Notes: generated from the letters alone by a model not told the origin. DNA of 64,000 nt from Mycobacterium marseillense (GCF_010731675.1 NZ_AP022584.1:3720001-3784000), one strand, 5' to 3'. Shown: positions 1-10,304, counted from the stretch's first letter. Translations and numbers: made by a program.

Positions 1-1074
1 CGACGGCCATTGATCGTGCTCGGCAAGGGTGCGGCGTATGCCCAGGCGGACAACGCGATTCGACGGTTCGTCGAGGCCACCGGGATTCCGTTCCTGCCCA
101 TGTCCATGGCCAAGGGGCTACTACCCGATTCCCACCCGCAGTCCGCGGCGACCGCACGCTCGCTGGCGATCTCCCGCGCCGACGCCGTCCTGCTGATCGG
201 CGCCCGGCTGAATTGGCTGCTGGGCCACGGGGAGTCGCCGCAATGGTCCGCCGACGCCACATTCGTACAGGTCGATATCGCGGCGACCGAATTCGACAGC
301 AATCAGCCGATCGCCGCGCCGCTGGCCGGCGACATCGGCTCGGTGATGTCCGCGCTGTGCGACGCCGTGACCGCCCAACCCATCACCACGCCCGCGGACT
401 GGACCCGTGAGCTGGCCGACCGCAAGGCACACAACGACGCCAAGATGCGCGAGCGCCTGGCCGAGGACCCCCACCCCATGCGGTTCTATAGCGCCCTGGG
501 CGCGATTCGCGCTGTGCTGCAGGGCAACCGCGACGTGTACGTCGTCAACGAGGGCGCCAACGCGCTCGACCTGGCGCGCAACGTCATCGACATGGAGCTG
601 CCGCGGCACCGGCTCGACACGGGAACCTGGGGCGTCATGGGAATCGGCATGGGCTACGCCATTGCGGCCGCCGTCGAGACCGGCAGGCCGGTCGTCGCGA
701 TCGAGGGAGACAGCGCATTCGGCTTCAGCGGGATGGAGATCGAGACCATCTGTCGCTACCGGCTGCCGGTGACCGTCGTCATCCTCAACAACGGCGGCGT
801 CTACCGCGGGGACGAGACCGCCGCACACCCGTCGGACCCGGCCCCCACCGTGCTGAACGCGCGGGCGCGCCACGAGCTGATCGCAGAGGCGTTCGGCGGC
901 AAGGGTTATCACGTCACCACGCCCGGTGAGCTGCGCGCGGCGCTGACCGAGGCGATCGGGTCCGGGGGGCCGTCGGTCATCGACTGCGAGCTCGACCCGG
1001 CCGCGGGAGTGGAAAGCGGGCATCTGGCGAGCCTGAACCCGGCCCGCGCGGCCACGGTCAGCGGCGGCGGGTGA
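1..1074 (+). CDS. oxcA: Oxalyl-CoA decarboxylase, C-terminal part (5' end outside window)
   Basis: This is a ThDP-dependent decarboxylase of the oxalyl-CoA decarboxylase/2-hydroxyacyl-CoA lyase type, which converts oxalyl-CoA to formyl-CoA and CO2. The frame is open from base 1 (RRPLIVLGKGAAYAQ), so the TTG at 10 is not the start; the N-terminal ThDP domain with the catalytic Glu lies to the left. What remains is the central domain and the C-terminal ThDP domain, with the classic metal/diphosphate motif GDSAFGFSG followed about 25 residues later by LNNGGVYRG. The following neighbours oxyS and ldtA match the M. tuberculosis Rv0118c-Rv0117-Rv0116c order, which supports the name. It ends 17 bp inside the 3' end of the convergent oxyS. 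Confidence 0.88.
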   Translation, partial: RRPLIVLGKGAAYAQADNAIRRFVEATGIPFLPMSMAKGLLPDSHPQSAATARSLAISRADAVLLIGARLNWLLGHGESPQWSADATFVQVDIAATEFDSNQPIAAPLAGDIGSVMSALCDAVTAQPITTPADWTRELADRKAHNDAKMRERLAEDPHPMRFYSALGAIRAVLQGNRDVYVVNEGANALDLARNVIDMELPRHRLDTGTWGVMGIGMGYAIAAAVETGRPVVAIEGDSAFGFSGMEIETICRYRLPVTVVILNNGGVYRGDETAAHPSDPAPTVLNARARHELIAEAFGGKGYHVTTPGELRAALTEAIGSGGPSVIDCELDPAAGVESGHLASLNPARAATVSGGG

Positions 1075-1996
1075 CGCCCAGGAGCTGGGCGTCGAAAAAC
1101 TCGTTCAGCGCCAGCCCGGCGGCCGATTCCGCGAGCGCCCGTGCGATCGGCGAACCGGGTCCGCTCGAACCGGTCGCCAGCACGACGTCGGCTTTGAGTA
1201 CCGGGTCGACCATCTCCACCGCCCGGATTTCCGGGCCCAGCGGCGAGGTCCACAGCCACGTGTGCGGCACGATGGATGCCCAATTCCCGGCGGACGCCTG
1301 AGCGAATAGCGAAGCGACGGAATCGGTTTCCACTTGGGGGCTGACGGTGATGCCGTGATCGGCGAACGCCTTGTCGATGATCTGGCGGTCGCGCATGTCG
1401 GGGTTCAGCAGCGCCAACGGCAGTTGCGCGGCCTGGGCCCAGGTCATCGTTGCCGCACCGGATCCCAACATCTCCGCGGGCGACAGCAGCACGTAGCGCT
1501 CCTGGTAGAGCGGGACCACGTGCACGTCGTGCGCCTCGTCGGGCGTCGCGTGCACGATCGCGGCGTCGAGTTCGAACTCGCGCAGGCGTCGGTAGAGTTC
1601 GGTCGCCGCCAGTCGGGACAGGATCTGCACCTTCACCAGTGGATGCGCGGAGCAGAACGCCGAGAGCACCAGGGACGCCGTCGTCGAGGCGGTCGGCACG
1701 GTGCCCAGCCGCAGCGTCCCGGTGATGCCCGAGCGCACGGCGTCGACCTCGGCCTTGAAGGCGTCGTGTTCGGCGAGAATCCGCCTGGCCCACACCACCA
1801 ACCGCTCCCCTTCGGGGGTGAGGCCCTCGAAGCTGCGGCCGCGGTTGATCAGCGTGACGTTCAGTTCCCGTTCCAGCTTGGCGATCGCGGCCGAGAGCGC
1901 CGGCTGGGATACGAAACACTTCTCGGCCGCCCGGGCGAAGTGGCGCTCGGAGGCGACCGCAACGAAGTACTCCAGCTGGCGGAAGAGCACCCGCAC
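1058..1996 (-). CDS. oxyS: LysR-family transcriptional regulator OxyS
   Basis: A 312-aa LysR-type regulator. The N-terminal winged helix-turn-helix covers about residues 3-62 (FVAVASERHFARAAEKCFVS, then QPALSAAIAKLERELNVTLI). The rest is the periplasmic-binding-like effector domain of usual length. Its place between oxcA and a divergent ldtA matches M. tuberculosis Rv0117 (OxyS), which has been linked to oxidative-stress control. The product is cytoplasmic and DNA-binding; LysR proteins usually control their own promoter and the divergent gene. The effector is not visible from sequence. Confidence 0.87.
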   Translation of the reverse strand: MRVLFRQLEYFVAVASERHFARAAEKCFVSQPALSAAIAKLERELNVTLINRGRSFEGLTPEGERLVVWARRILAEHDAFKAEVDAVRSGITGTLRLGTVPTASTTASLVLSAFCSAHPLVKVQILSRLAATELYRRLREFELDAAIVHATPDEAHDVHVVPLYQERYVLLSPAEMLGSGAATMTWAQAAQLPLALLNPDMRDRQIIDKAFADHGITVSPQVETDSVASLFAQASAGNWASIVPHTWLWTSPLGPEIRAVEMVDPVLKADVVLATGSSGPGSPIARALAESAAGLALNEFFDAQLLGVTRRR

Positions 1997-2189
1997 TCCT
2001 CGGGGTTCGGGCTCGGGCTCGGGGCGCCGATCTCGCTGAGGCTAACGCGCGCCCGACGGGTGCGCCAAGCCCGCGGCGGACACCTTCGACCACGCCCGCG
2101 GATGATTCGGAGGGTTGTAGCCGCGAAAAACGGTGTATCGGTGCCGCTTTCACGCGTGTGCCGCCCGGGGCCGAGCATCGCTGACAGAA

Positions 2190-2210
2190 TCGAACCCATT
2201 CGGCGTTCGA
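2190..2210. promoter_or_regulatory. Inverted repeat TCGAAC-N9-GTTCGA, candidate OxyS operator
   Basis: The 326-bp region between oxyS and ldtA carries no gene. It holds one clean dyad, TCGAAC (2190-2195), a 9-nt spacer and GTTCGA (2205-2210). Arm length and spacing suit a LysR dimer half-site pair, and the position is right for controlling both divergent genes. Binding by OxyS is inference from position only. Confidence 0.42.
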
Positions 2211-2322
2211 ATCGTGATCGTGGCGACCGCGGCGAGCTGTCATTGTTTGCTGAAACAGCCGATTCGTGGGTAACCCGTAGAATATCCGTGTGTTGATCGC
2301 ACCATCTCGAAGGGTGGACGCT

Positions 2323-3078
2323 ATGCGCCGAGGCGTTCGTTATCTATTTGTTATGGTCGCGATCACGGTCATGGGCCTGGTGGGATCGGTAGGCCGTGGC
2401 AGCGCCGCCGTGCCGACGCCCCACTCGTCTCCCGAGGTCGCCTCGATTTTGCCCGCCGACGGCGCCGTGGTCGGTGTGGCGCATCCCGTCGTGGTGACGT
2501 TCACCGCGCCGGTGGCCGACCGCGCCGCCGTCGAACGGTCGATCCACGTGACGTCGCCGGGCGGTACGCCGGGGCACTTCGAGTGGATCCACAACACGGT
2601 CGTGCAGTGGGTTCCCAACCAGTATTGGCCGCCCCACACGCACGTCTCGGTGGGCATTCAGGCCCTGACGACAGGTTTCGACACCGGCGATGCCCTGCTC
2701 GGTATCGCCAGCATCTCCAAACACACCTTCACCGTCAGCAGGGACGGCGAGGTGTTGCGCACCATGCCCGCATCGATGGGTAAGCCCAGCAGGCCCACCC
2801 CGATGGGCAGCTTCACCGCGCTGGAGAAGCAGCGCACGGTGGTGATGGACTCGCGCACCATCGGCATTCCGCTCAGCTCCCCCGAGGGCTACAAGATCAC
2901 CGCCCAGTACGCCGTCCGCGTCACCTGGAGCGGCGTCTACGTGCACTCGGCTCCGTGGTCGGTGGACTCCCAGGGCTACGCCAACGTCAGCCACGGGTGC
3001 ATCAACCTCAGCCCCGACAACGCCGCCTGGTACTTCAACCAGGTCAACGTCGGCGACCCCATCCAGGTCGTGGCCTGA
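2323..3078 (+). CDS. ldtA: L,D-transpeptidase LdtA
   Basis: A 251-aa envelope enzyme that makes 3-3 cross-links in peptidoglycan. A hydrophobic N-terminal segment (about residues 5-25, VRYLFVMVAITVMGLVG) serves as signal or anchor. An Ig-like domain follows at about 45-130. The C-terminal YkuD domain has the active-site signature YVHSAPWSV, then SHGCINLS, with the catalytic Cys in HGC. I chose the ATG at 2323 over the upstream TTG at 2290: it gives 251 residues, the length of M. tuberculosis LdtA (Rv0116c), and the preceding GAAGGGTGGACGCT offers a ribosome site. It is divergent from oxyS, as in M. tuberculosis. Confidence 0.9.
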   Translation: MRRGVRYLFVMVAITVMGLVGSVGRGSAAVPTPHSSPEVASILPADGAVVGVAHPVVVTFTAPVADRAAVERSIHVTSPGGTPGHFEWIHNTVVQWVPNQYWPPHTHVSVGIQALTTGFDTGDALLGIASISKHTFTVSRDGEVLRTMPASMGKPSRPTPMGSFTALEKQRTVVMDSRTIGIPLSSPEGYKITAQYAVRVTWSGVYVHSAPWSVDSQGYANVSHGCINLSPDNAAWYFNQVNVGDPIQVVA

Positions 3079-3100
3079 GCGCCACCCGCGGAGCCCGTCG

Positions 3101-3116
3101 TGTGACGGTCGTCACA
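3101..3116. promoter_or_regulatory. CRP-type palindrome TGTGA-N6-TCACA upstream of car
   Basis: TGTGACGGTCGTCACA is a perfect match to the TGTGA-N6-TCACA consensus used by cAMP receptor proteins, including mycobacterial CRP (Rv3676). The dyad extends one base each side (3100-3117, GTGTGACG-GT-CGTCACAC). It starts 22 bp after the ldtA stop and ends 71 bp before the car start, so it is placed to act on the car promoter. A role as a transcription-termination hairpin for ldtA is the alternative; there is no U-tract. Confidence 0.68.
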
Positions 3117-3187
3117 CCCGTTGATGGAAGACCGGCCCGCGGCGGCGAGTTCTCGTTGGAGCGAGGTATCTGAACGAGAGGCGGGCC

Positions 3188-6100
3188 ATGTCCGGTGATG
3201 CGAAGCGCACGAAAGTTAGCTCTAGAGGCCCGATCAGCCCGGCGCGCGAGCGCGTCGCCGACCGCATCCGCGAGTTGACGGCCACCGACGAACAGTTCCG
3301 CAACGCCGAACCCGATCTGCCGCTGCAGCAGGCGGCGCGCCAGCCGGGTCTTCGGCTGCCCCAGATCCTGGAGCTGTTCGTCGAGGGCTACGCCGAGCGG
3401 CCCGCGCTGGGCTGGCGCGCCAGGACACTGAGCACCGATCCCGCGACCGGGCGCGCCACCACGCGCCTGCTCCCCCGGTTCGACACCATGACCTACCGCG
3501 AACTGTGGTCCAACGTGCGCGCGATCGCGGGCGCGTGGCGGCACGACGCCGAGAACCCGGTGTCGCCCGGCGACTTCGTCGCGACCGTCGGCTTCGCCAG
3601 TCCGGAATACCTGACGCTTGATCTGGTCTGCGGCTACCTCGGTCTGGTTGCCGTTCCGCTGCAACACAACTCCACCGCCGCACGGCTGCGCCCGATCGTC
3701 GACGAGGTCGAGCCCTCGATACTGGCCGCCGGCGTCGGCTATCTCGACCTTGCCGTCGACGCGGCGTCGGGCAGCCCCTCGTTGCGGCGCCTCGTGGTCT
3801 TCGACTACCAGCCCGAGGTCGACGAGCAGCGCGAAGCGGTGCAGCGCGCCCAGGCGAAGCTGGCGGCCGCCGGCGCGGCGGTGCAGATCGAGACCCTCGA
3901 CGACACCATCGAACGCGGCCGCGCGCTGCCGCCCGAACCCATGTACACCGGGGACACCGATGAGCGGCTGGCCATGGTCATGTACACCTCGGGCAGCACC
4001 GGATTACCCAAGGGCGCCATGTACACCGAGCGGATGCTGTGCAAGGTATGGACCAACGAGCTGATGCCCGACTTCGCGGACACGCCCGTGTTCAACGTCA
4101 ACTTCATGCCGCTGAATCACCTCGGCGGCCGGATACCGCTGTCGACGGCGTTCCAGGCGGGCGGCACCAGTTATTTCGTGCCCGAAAGCGACCTGTCCAC
4201 CTTGTTCGACGACTGGAACCTGGTGCGCCCCACCGAGATGGGCCTGGTGCCGCGGGTTGCGGAAATGCTCTACCAGCGCTACCAGAGCGCCGTCGATCGA
4301 TTCGCCGCTGCCGGCGCCGACCCCGGCTCGGCCGAGACCCGGGCGCGGGATGAGCTGCGCGAGCAGGTTCTCGGCGGGCGCATCGTGACCGCTTTTTGCG
4401 GGACGGCGCCGCTGGCCGCGGAAATGCGGACCTTCGTCGAAACTTGTTTGGACGTCCACGTTCTCGACGGTTACGGACTGACCGAGGTCGGCATGGTGAC
4501 CAAGGACGGGCGCATGAACCGTCCCCCGGTGCTGGACTACAAGCTCATCGACGTTCCCGAACTGGGCTATTTCCACACCGACAAGCCTTATCCGCGTGGC
4601 GAATTGCTGGTGAAGTCGTTGACCGCCACACCGGGATACTTCAAACGGCCGGACGTCACCGCCAACGCGTTCGACCCCGACGGCTACTACCGGACCGGCG
4701 ATGTGATGGCCGAGCTGGAACCGGACCGGCTGGCCTATGTCGACCGCCGCAACAACGTGTTGAAGCTGGCGCAGGGCGAGTTCGTCGCCGTCGCGCGGCT
4801 GGAGGCCGTGTTCGCCAGCGCGCCGCTGGTCCGCCAGATCTTCGTCTACGGCAACAGCGAACGACCCTATCTGCTGGCCGTCGTCGTCCCGACGGCCGAC
4901 GCCGCGGAGCGATTCACCGGAGATCCCGACGGCCTGAAGGCCGCCCTCGCCGAATCCCTGCGCCAGTCAGCACAACTCGCCGAGCTGCAGTCCTACGAGG
5001 TGCCCGTCGACTTCATGGTCGAGACCGAGCCGTTCAGCGAGGACAACGGCCTGCTCTCGGGCGTGGGTAAGCTGCTGCGTCCGAAGCTCAAGCAGCACTA
5101 CGCCGACCGCCTCGAACAGCTCTACACCGAGCTGGCCGAAACCCGTGTGACCGAGTTGCGCGCGCTGCGCGAGGGCGCGGACAAACACCCCGTGATCTTC
5201 ACCCTCACCCGGGCCGCCGAGGCGCTACTGGGTGTGGCCGGCGGCCCGCCCGCCCCCGACACACTCTTCATCGAACTCGGCGGCGATTCCCTTTCGGCGC
5301 TGACCTTCTCCAACCTGCTGCGCGACATCTTCGACGTCGACGTGCCCGTGGGAATGATCACCGGACCCGCGACCGACCTCGGTCAGCTCGCGCAATACGT
5401 TGAATCCGAGCGCAACTCGGGGTCGCGCCGGCCCACGTTCGCGGCGGTGCACGGGCGCGACGCCACCGAGGTCCGCGCCGCGGAGCTCACGTTGGACAAG
5501 TTCATCGACGCGGAGGCCTTGGCCGGCGCACCAAGGCTGCCGCGTGCGGCGGGCACTCCCCACACGGTCCTGCTGACCGGCGCCAACGGTTACCTCGGCC
5601 GCTTCCTGGCCCTCGAATGGCTCGAGCGTCTCGCCGAGACCGGCGGGAAGCTCATCTCCATCATCCGCGCGACCGACACCGCGACGGCCGTCAAACGGCT
5701 GGAGGCGGTCTTCGACAGCGGGGATCCACAGTTGCTGGAGCGATTCCGCACGCTGGCCGCCGAGCACCTGGAAGTGATCGTCGGCGACATCGGCGAGCCG
5801 AATCTCGGCCTGGACCAAGCGACTTGGCAGCGTCTCGCCCAGAGCGTGGATATGATCGTCCACCCGGCAGCGCTGGTCAACCACGTGCTGCCGTACGACC
5901 AACTCTTCGGTCCTAACGTCGTCGGCACCGCGGAGTTGATCCGCCTGGCGATCACGACGCGAATCAAGCCGGTCACCTACCTGTCGACCGTCGCAGTCGC
6001 CATGACGGTCGACCCCGGCGACTTCGCCGAAGACGGCGATATCCGCGCCGTCAGCGCGGTCCGCCCGATCGGCGACAGCTATGCGAACGGGTACGCGAAC

Positions 6101-6763
6101 AGCAAGTGGGCCGGCGAGGTGTTGCTGCGCGAGGCGCACGACCTGTGCGGATTGCCGGTCACCGTCTTCCGGTCCGACATGATCCTCGCGCACAGCCGGT
6201 ACGCCGGGCAGCTGAACGTGCCAGATGCGTTCACCCGCTTGATATTCAGCCTGCTCACCACCGGCATCGCGCCGTCCTCCTTCTACCGGCCCGACGAGCA
6301 CGGAAGCCGGGCGGTGGCCCACTACGACGGGCTGCCCGCCGACTTCGTGGCCGAGGCGGTCACCACGCTCGGCGAGCAGATGGCGGCCGAGGAATCCGGC
6401 GGCTACCGCTCCTATGACGTGATGAACCCGCACGACGACGGCGTCTCCCTGGACGTGTTCGTCGACTGGCTGATCGCCGCCGGACACGACATCCGCCGCA
6501 TCGAGGACTACGGCGACTGGCTCGGCCGCTTCACCACCGCGCTTCGCGCGTTGCCGGACAAGCAGCGCCAGCATTCGGTGCTGCCGTTGCTGGACGCCTA
6601 CCGGGAACCCGAGACGCCGCTGCGTGGCGCTCCGGCGCCCACCGACGTCTTCCGCCACGCGGTACGGACGGCGAAAATCGGTGCGGACGAGGACATCCCG
6701 CACCTGTCGGCGGGGTTGATCGACAAGTATGTGGCGGATCTACGCCTGCTGGGGTTGGTGTAG
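3188..6763 (+). CDS. car: Carboxylic acid reductase (FadD9-type, A-PCP-R domains)
   Basis: A 1191-aa enzyme that reduces carboxylic acids to aldehydes using ATP and NADPH. The adenylation domain (about residues 50-650) has the AMP-binding loop [11 protein letters not shown] near residue 265 and the YGLTEVG motif. A carrier domain follows, with the phosphopantetheine Ser in LGGDSLSAL near residue 700. The reductase domain starts near residue 790 with the NADP loop [11 protein letters not shown] and has the SDR-type YANSKWAGE tyrosine/lysine near 965. Length and order match mycobacterial CAR/FadD9. It needs a phosphopantetheinyl transferase, which is not in the window. A CRP-like palindrome lies upstream and a convergent lipoprotein gene downstream. 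Confidence 0.93.
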   Translation: MSGDAKRTKVSSRGPISPARERVADRIRELTATDEQFRNAEPDLPLQQAARQPGLRLPQILELFVEGYAERPALGWRARTLSTDPATGRATTRLLPRFDTMTYRELWSNVRAIAGAWRHDAENPVSPGDFVATVGFASPEYLTLDLVCGYLGLVAVPLQHNSTAARLRPIVDEVEPSILAAGVGYLDLAVDAASGSPSLRRLVVFDYQPEVDEQREAVQRAQAKLAAAGAAVQIETLDDTIERGRALPPEPMYTGDTDERLAMVMYTSGSTGLPKGAMYTERMLCKVWTNELMPDFADTPVFNVNFMPLNHLGGRIPLSTAFQAGGTSYFVPESDLSTLFDDWNLVRPTEMGLVPRVAEMLYQRYQSAVDRFAAAGADPGSAETRARDELREQVLGGRIVTAFCGTAPLAAEMRTFVETCLDVHVLDGYGLTEVGMVTKDGRMNRPPVLDYKLIDVPELGYFHTDKPYPRGELLVKSLTATPGYFKRPDVTANAFDPDGYYRTGDVMAELEPDRLAYVDRRNNVLKLAQGEFVAVARLEAVFASAPLVRQIFVYGNSERPYLLAVVVPTADAAERFTGDPDGLKAALAESLRQSAQLAELQSYEVPVDFMVETEPFSEDNGLLSGVGKLLRPKLKQHYADRLEQLYTELAETRVTELRALREGADKHPVIFTLTRAAEALLGVAGGPPAPDTLFIELGGDSLSALTFSNLLRDIFDVDVPVGMITGPATDLGQLAQYVESERNSGSRRPTFAAVHGRDATEVRAAELTLDKFIDAEALAGAPRLPRAAGTPHTVLLTGANGYLGRFLALEWLERLAETGGKLISIIRATDTATAVKRLEAVFDSGDPQLLERFRTLAAEHLEVIVGDIGEPNLGLDQATWQRLAQSVDMIVHPAALVNHVLPYDQLFGPNVVGTAELIRLAITTRIKPVTYLSTVAVAMTVDPGDFAEDGDIRAVSAVRPIGDSYANGYANSKWAGEVLLREAHDLCGLPVTVFRSDMILAHSRYAGQLNVPDAFTRLIFSLLTTGIAPSSFYRPDEHGSRAVAHYDGLPADFVAEAVTTLGEQMAAEESGGYRSYDVMNPHDDGVSLDVFVDWLIAAGHDIRRIEDYGDWLGRFTTALRALPDKQRQHSVLPLLDAYREPETPLRGAPAPTDVFRHAVRTAKIGADEDIPHLSAGLIDKYVADLRLLGLV

Positions 6764-6770
6764 CCCCGGG

Positions 6771-6787
6771 CTGTCCTCGCCGGACAG
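6771..6787. terminator. Hairpin between convergent car and lipoprotein gene
   Basis: CTGTCC (6771-6776), loop TCGCC, GGACAG (6782-6787) form a perfect 6-bp stem in the 31-bp gap between two facing stop codons. It has no U-run on either strand, as is common in mycobacteria. The place suggests a bidirectional terminator. Confidence 0.45.
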
Positions 6788-6794
6788 ACCTGTC

Positions 6795-7427
6795 CTAGCC
6801 GGGCAACCCCTTTGTGATCGCAGCGTCCTGCTTGCGCGCGATGTCGAGGGTCGCGGCCGGATCGAATGGGTCGTTGGGGGCGCTGTCGAATTCCAGGGTG
6901 ACGAGCGCCTTGCCTTCGGTGAAGAGCAGGACCGTCATCGCCTGGGAGTTATCGGGGGAAGCGCCCGACACCACTGCCCCGTTGGCGCCCACGGCGAGCG
7001 GGCGCCAGTCGCCGACCACCTTGCCCGCGTAATCGCTTTTGCTACCGGCGAGTTCGGCCGCGGCCGCCGACGGATCGGCGGTCACCACGATGGTGTCCCA
7101 CAGGCGGCGGCTGCTGTCGGGGTTGGCGAACAGTTGCGCGACTCCCGGCTCGTTGTTGGGGTTGAGCATCGGCGACTGGGGTGCGGTCAGACCCCCTCCG
7201 ACGTCGCTGGGCTTGATCAACAAGAAGCCGTAATCGTTGGGTTGCCCCGGCGGCGGCCCGGTGACCGCGCCCGAACCCGTCGGGGAGGCGGCTGGGCTCG
7301 ACTCCGTCGCGGAGGGCGACGAGGATTCGTGCGCACCGCCACAGCCCGCGCTCGCGGCGCCGGCCGCGACGATCGCGGCCACGCGCAGCAAGACACCGGC
7401 GGCGATACCGATCCGAGGAGCCCCCAC
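6795..7427 (-). CDS. Secreted lipoprotein of unknown function
   Basis: A 210-aa lipoprotein. The signal peptide has a hydrophobic stretch (IGIAAGVLLRVAAIVAAGAA) and a lipobox ASAGC with the lipidated Cys at residue 29. A Ser/Pro/Ala-rich linker follows to about residue 60 and then a compact folded domain (YGFLLIKPSDVGGG to the end). I chose the GTG at 7427 over that at 7442 because GGAAGGA sits six bases before it. The family is not recognised by name; mycobacteria have many such lipoproteins near cell-envelope genes. Convergent with car. Confidence 0.75.
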   Translation of the reverse strand: MGAPRIGIAAGVLLRVAAIVAAGAASAGCGGAHESSSPSATESSPAASPTGSGAVTGPPPGQPNDYGFLLIKPSDVGGGLTAPQSPMLNPNNEPGVAQLFANPDSSRRLWDTIVVTADPSAAAAELAGSKSDYAGKVVGDWRPLAVGANGAVVSGASPDNSQAMTVLLFTEGKALVTLEFDSAPNDPFDPAATLDIARKQDAAITKGLPG

Positions 7428-7556
7428 GCATGTTCCTTCCACGCGTCATCCGTGTCCCAGTTGCTACGAACATATGCCCAACGAGGCGCCGGTGGATAGG
7501 TCTTCGCGTGCCTATGCTGGCGTGAGTGGGGGCATCGTCGCGGTGAGGAGATCGGC

Positions 7557-8501
7557 ATGACCGCTGCAGGGGCGCGCGCCGTACGGTTCGACCGATACGG
7601 GGGACGTGAGGTGTTGTATGTCGCGGACATCGACATGCCCACACCCGGGCCGGGCGAGGTGGTCGTCGAAGTCCGCGCGGCCGGGATCAATCCCGGCGAG
7701 GCCGGCATCCGGGTCGGGGCGATGCACGAGATGTTCCCGGCCACCTTTCCTTCCGGTGAGGGCAGTGACCTCGCCGGCGTCGTGACCGCGGTGGCGCCCG
7801 GCGTCACCGAGTTTGCGGTCGGCGACGAGGTGCTGGGATTCAGCCTGGCCCGGTCCAGCCACGCGACCCACGCCGCCGTCCCGGTGGGTCAATTGATCCG
7901 CAAACCCGCCCAACTCGGTTGGGCGGCAGCGGGTTCGCTCTACGTGGCCGGCGTGACGGCGTACGCGGCCGTGCGCGCGGTGGCGCCGCAGGCGGGTGAA
8001 ACGGTTGCCGTATCGGCCGCCGCGGGCGGAGTGGGCAGTCTGGTGGTGCAGCTTCTGGCGCTCCGCGGGGCGCGCGTGCTGGGCATCGCCGGCCCCGGCA
8101 ACGCCGACTGGCTGGAGGCGCACGGCGTCGTCCCGATCGCCTACGGTGACGGGCTCGGCGAGCGGCTGCGCGACGCGGCGCCCGACGGCATCGACGCTTT
8201 CATCGACCTGTTCGGTCCGGACTACCTCCAGCTCGCCGTGGACCTCGGCGTGGCGCCGGAGAGGATCAACACCATCATCGCCTTCCAAAAAGCGGGCGAG
8301 GTGGGCGCCAAGACCGAGGGCAGCATGGACGCCTCGACACCCGAGGTGCTCGCCGAGATGGCCGGCCTGATCGTGTCCGGCGCCATCGAGTTCGACGTCG
8401 CCGCGACCTATCCACTGGACCGGGTCGCCGACGCCTTTGCCGAACTCGAGCAACGGCACACCCACGGGAAAATCGTTCTGCTGCCTACCGACTCACAATG
8501 A
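7557..8501 (+). CDS. NADP-dependent quinone-oxidoreductase-like MDR protein
   Basis: A 314-aa medium-chain dehydrogenase/reductase. The GroES-like N-terminal domain (about 1-120) lacks the zinc ligands of alcohol dehydrogenases. A Rossmann domain follows with the nucleotide loop AAAGGVGSLV near residue 155, the pattern of zinc-free quinone oxidoreductase-type enzymes. The C-terminal segment YPLDRVADAFAELEQRHTHG is typical of the family. A strong ribosome site (GAGGAGATCGGC) precedes the ATG. It overlaps by a few bases the end of the convergent transporter gene. The substrate is unknown. Confidence 0.82.
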   Translation: MTAAGARAVRFDRYGGREVLYVADIDMPTPGPGEVVVEVRAAGINPGEAGIRVGAMHEMFPATFPSGEGSDLAGVVTAVAPGVTEFAVGDEVLGFSLARSSHATHAAVPVGQLIRKPAQLGWAAAGSLYVAGVTAYAAVRAVAPQAGETVAVSAAAGGVGSLVVQLLALRGARVLGIAGPGNADWLEAHGVVPIAYGDGLGERLRDAAPDGIDAFIDLFGPDYLQLAVDLGVAPERINTIIAFQKAGEVGAKTEGSMDASTPEVLAEMAGLIVSGAIEFDVAATYPLDRVADAFAELEQRHTHGKIVLLPTDSQ

Positions 8502-10304
8502 CGAGACCGGCACGACGACCCCGGCCTGCACGATTTTGATGATGACGAACGCGACGGCCAGCACGAGGTAGCCGCGCAGGGTGAACAATCCCGCCCGGCG
8601 CATCGGCGATATCGCCGGCCGCTCGAGCAGGGCCAGGTTCGGGGTCTGCCAGCCGGCCCGGTCCTGGCGGCGCACGGCCCGCCGTTCGGCACGGGTGAGC
8701 GATGCGGCGTCGTCCAGTTCGTCGACCTGCTCCGGGTCCAGCCCGCCTCCGAGCGTGCGCACGATGGCTTCCGCGTCGGCCAGGTTGCGGTGCCGCCGGC
8801 CGACGATGATCATCACCGCGCCGCCGGCGATGCCGATCGCGGCGCCGGCGGCGAGCCCGGTCTCGATGGTGGCGGTGGACAGGTCCGGGAAGAAGGTGGT
8901 CGCCGTCAGCGCCAGGGACAGCAGCACCAGGCACCACACGATGGTCCAGGCAACGATGTTCTGCCGCACCGTGTTTACCCACGGTCCCAGCACCGCGCGG
9001 TCGTTGCACAGCAACACCAGGAAGACGGTGGCCGAGGGAAGGAGGACGCCGGCGAGCGCCTGCACGCCTTGGGTCACCAGCCCCAGGACGTGGTCGGGGC
9101 TGAAGGAAACCGCCGCCGACACCGCAAGCAGCACCGCGTAGCCCCCGTAGAACACCGGCGCCTCGCTGATCTTCCAGTGCAACGAGTGCCGCTTGCCCAT
9201 GGCGTCACCGACGGCATAGGTCGTCGCCAGGCCGACGGCGTTGGCGCCGATCAGCGACGCGTCCAGCAGGATGATCGCGAATAGCGCCCCGACCGTGCCG
9301 CCGAGATGCCGAGACAACCCCGCGGCGACCGCGCCCGCGTCGGTGAAGTGCCCGGCCTCGGCGGTGCCCGCCATCCCGAACGCAGTCACCGCCATCAGCG
9401 CCGTCGCACCGACCATGACCACGACGATCCCGATCACCAAATCGGCTCGCCCGTAAGGGATCCAGCGCGCGGTGATGCGCTTGTCCACCACGTTGGACTG
9501 CTGGAAGAACAGCTGCCACGGCGCGACCGTCGTCCCCACGATCGCGACCACCAGCAGCAGCACGGTCGAGTTCAGGCCTCCGGGGAACTGCGGAATCAGC
9601 CCGGCCGCAGTCGCTTTCGGGGCCGGATGCACCAGCAGCACCATCGGGATGATCAGCACGTTCACCGCGATCAACAAGAACATCAGCCGCTCCCAGCGGC
9701 GAAAAGAACCGCCGGCCACGACGGCGAACAGCAGCACCGCGGCGGTCGGGACGGCGACGATCTTCGGGCAGCCCAAGAAGCCGAGAGCCAGCGACACACC
9801 GATGAATTCGGTGACGATCGTCAAGGCGTTCAAAACCAGCAGATCACCGACGCTGAACGCGCCCCAGAACTTGCCGAAGCGCTCGAAGATCAACCGCGCG
9901 TGACCGACGCGGGCGACGGCGCCCAGCCGCAGCACCATTTCCTGGTTCACGTACAGCACCGGAATCATCAGCACCAGCGCCCACAGCAGGCCCATCCCGT
10001 AGTCCTGGCCGGCCTGGGCGTAGGTGGCGACGCCACCGGCGTCGTTGTCGCCGACCATGACGATCAGGCCGGGACCGGTGATGACCGCCAGTGTCTTCAG
10101 GCGACGCCAGCGGCCGCTGGTGGTCGCGCCGCTGCCGTCGGCGCCGTCGCGCGCGATTCGACCGAACGCGCCGACGATGTCGCCGACGTGCGCGGTGTCG
10201 AGCACGGTCGGTGCCTGCGCCTCGGCGGGCGGGCTTTCCGCGGCGGCGGCCGCGTGGCCGGAACCCGGGCCGCGGCGGCCGCCACCGGTGTGGATCGACG
10301 TCAT
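8493..10304 (-). CDS. NRAMP-family divalent metal transporter, likely magnesium type (NRMT)
   Basis: About 603 aa, with roughly 11 membrane helices in an NRAMP/SLC11 fold and a cytosolic C-terminal tail. Canonical manganese/iron NRAMPs have DPGN in helix 1 and MPH in helix 6. Here helix 1 reads GDNDAGGVATY and helix 6 reads TTVAPWQLFFQQS, so the metal-selecting Met is Ala. This is the pattern of NRAMP-related magnesium transporters. Control by an upstream M-box riboswitch fits magnesium import. I chose ATG 10304 because GCGAGGATCAG precedes it; ATG 10349 is in frame but lacks a ribosome site. It is the last gene of the M-box operon. Confidence 0.87.
   Translation of the reverse strand: MTSIHTGGGRRGPGSGHAAAAAESPPAEAQAPTVLDTAHVGDIVGAFGRIARDGADGSGATTSGRWRRLKTLAVITGPGLIVMVGDNDAGGVATYAQAGQDYGMGLLWALVLMIPVLYVNQEMVLRLGAVARVGHARLIFERFGKFWGAFSVGDLLVLNALTIVTEFIGVSLALGFLGCPKIVAVPTAAVLLFAVVAGGSFRRWERLMFLLIAVNVLIIPMVLLVHPAPKATAAGLIPQFPGGLNSTVLLLVVAIVGTTVAPWQLFFQQSNVVDKRITARWIPYGRADLVIGIVVVMVGATALMAVTAFGMAGTAEAGHFTDAGAVAAGLSRHLGGTVGALFAIILLDASLIGANAVGLATTYAVGDAMGKRHSLHWKISEAPVFYGGYAVLLAVSAAVSFSPDHVLGLVTQGVQALAGVLLPSATVFLVLLCNDRAVLGPWVNTVRQNIVAWTIVWCLVLLSLALTATTFFPDLSTATIETGLAAGAAIGIAGGAVMIIVGRRHRNLADAEAIVRTLGGGLDPEQVDELDDAASLTRAERRAVRRQDRAGWQTPNLALLERPAISPMRRAGLFTLRGYLVLAVAFVIIKIVQAGVVVPVSSL

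Noticed and set aside
909..2243. A 444-codon minus-strand frame across oxyS and the ldtA promoter region
   Set aside because: It overlaps oxyS on the same strand in another frame and consists of Arg/Gly/Ala/Pro-rich shadow sequence.
5225..6703. A 492-codon minus-strand frame within car
   Set aside because: It lies wholly opposite the CAR reductase domain and has shadow-type composition with no recognisable motif.
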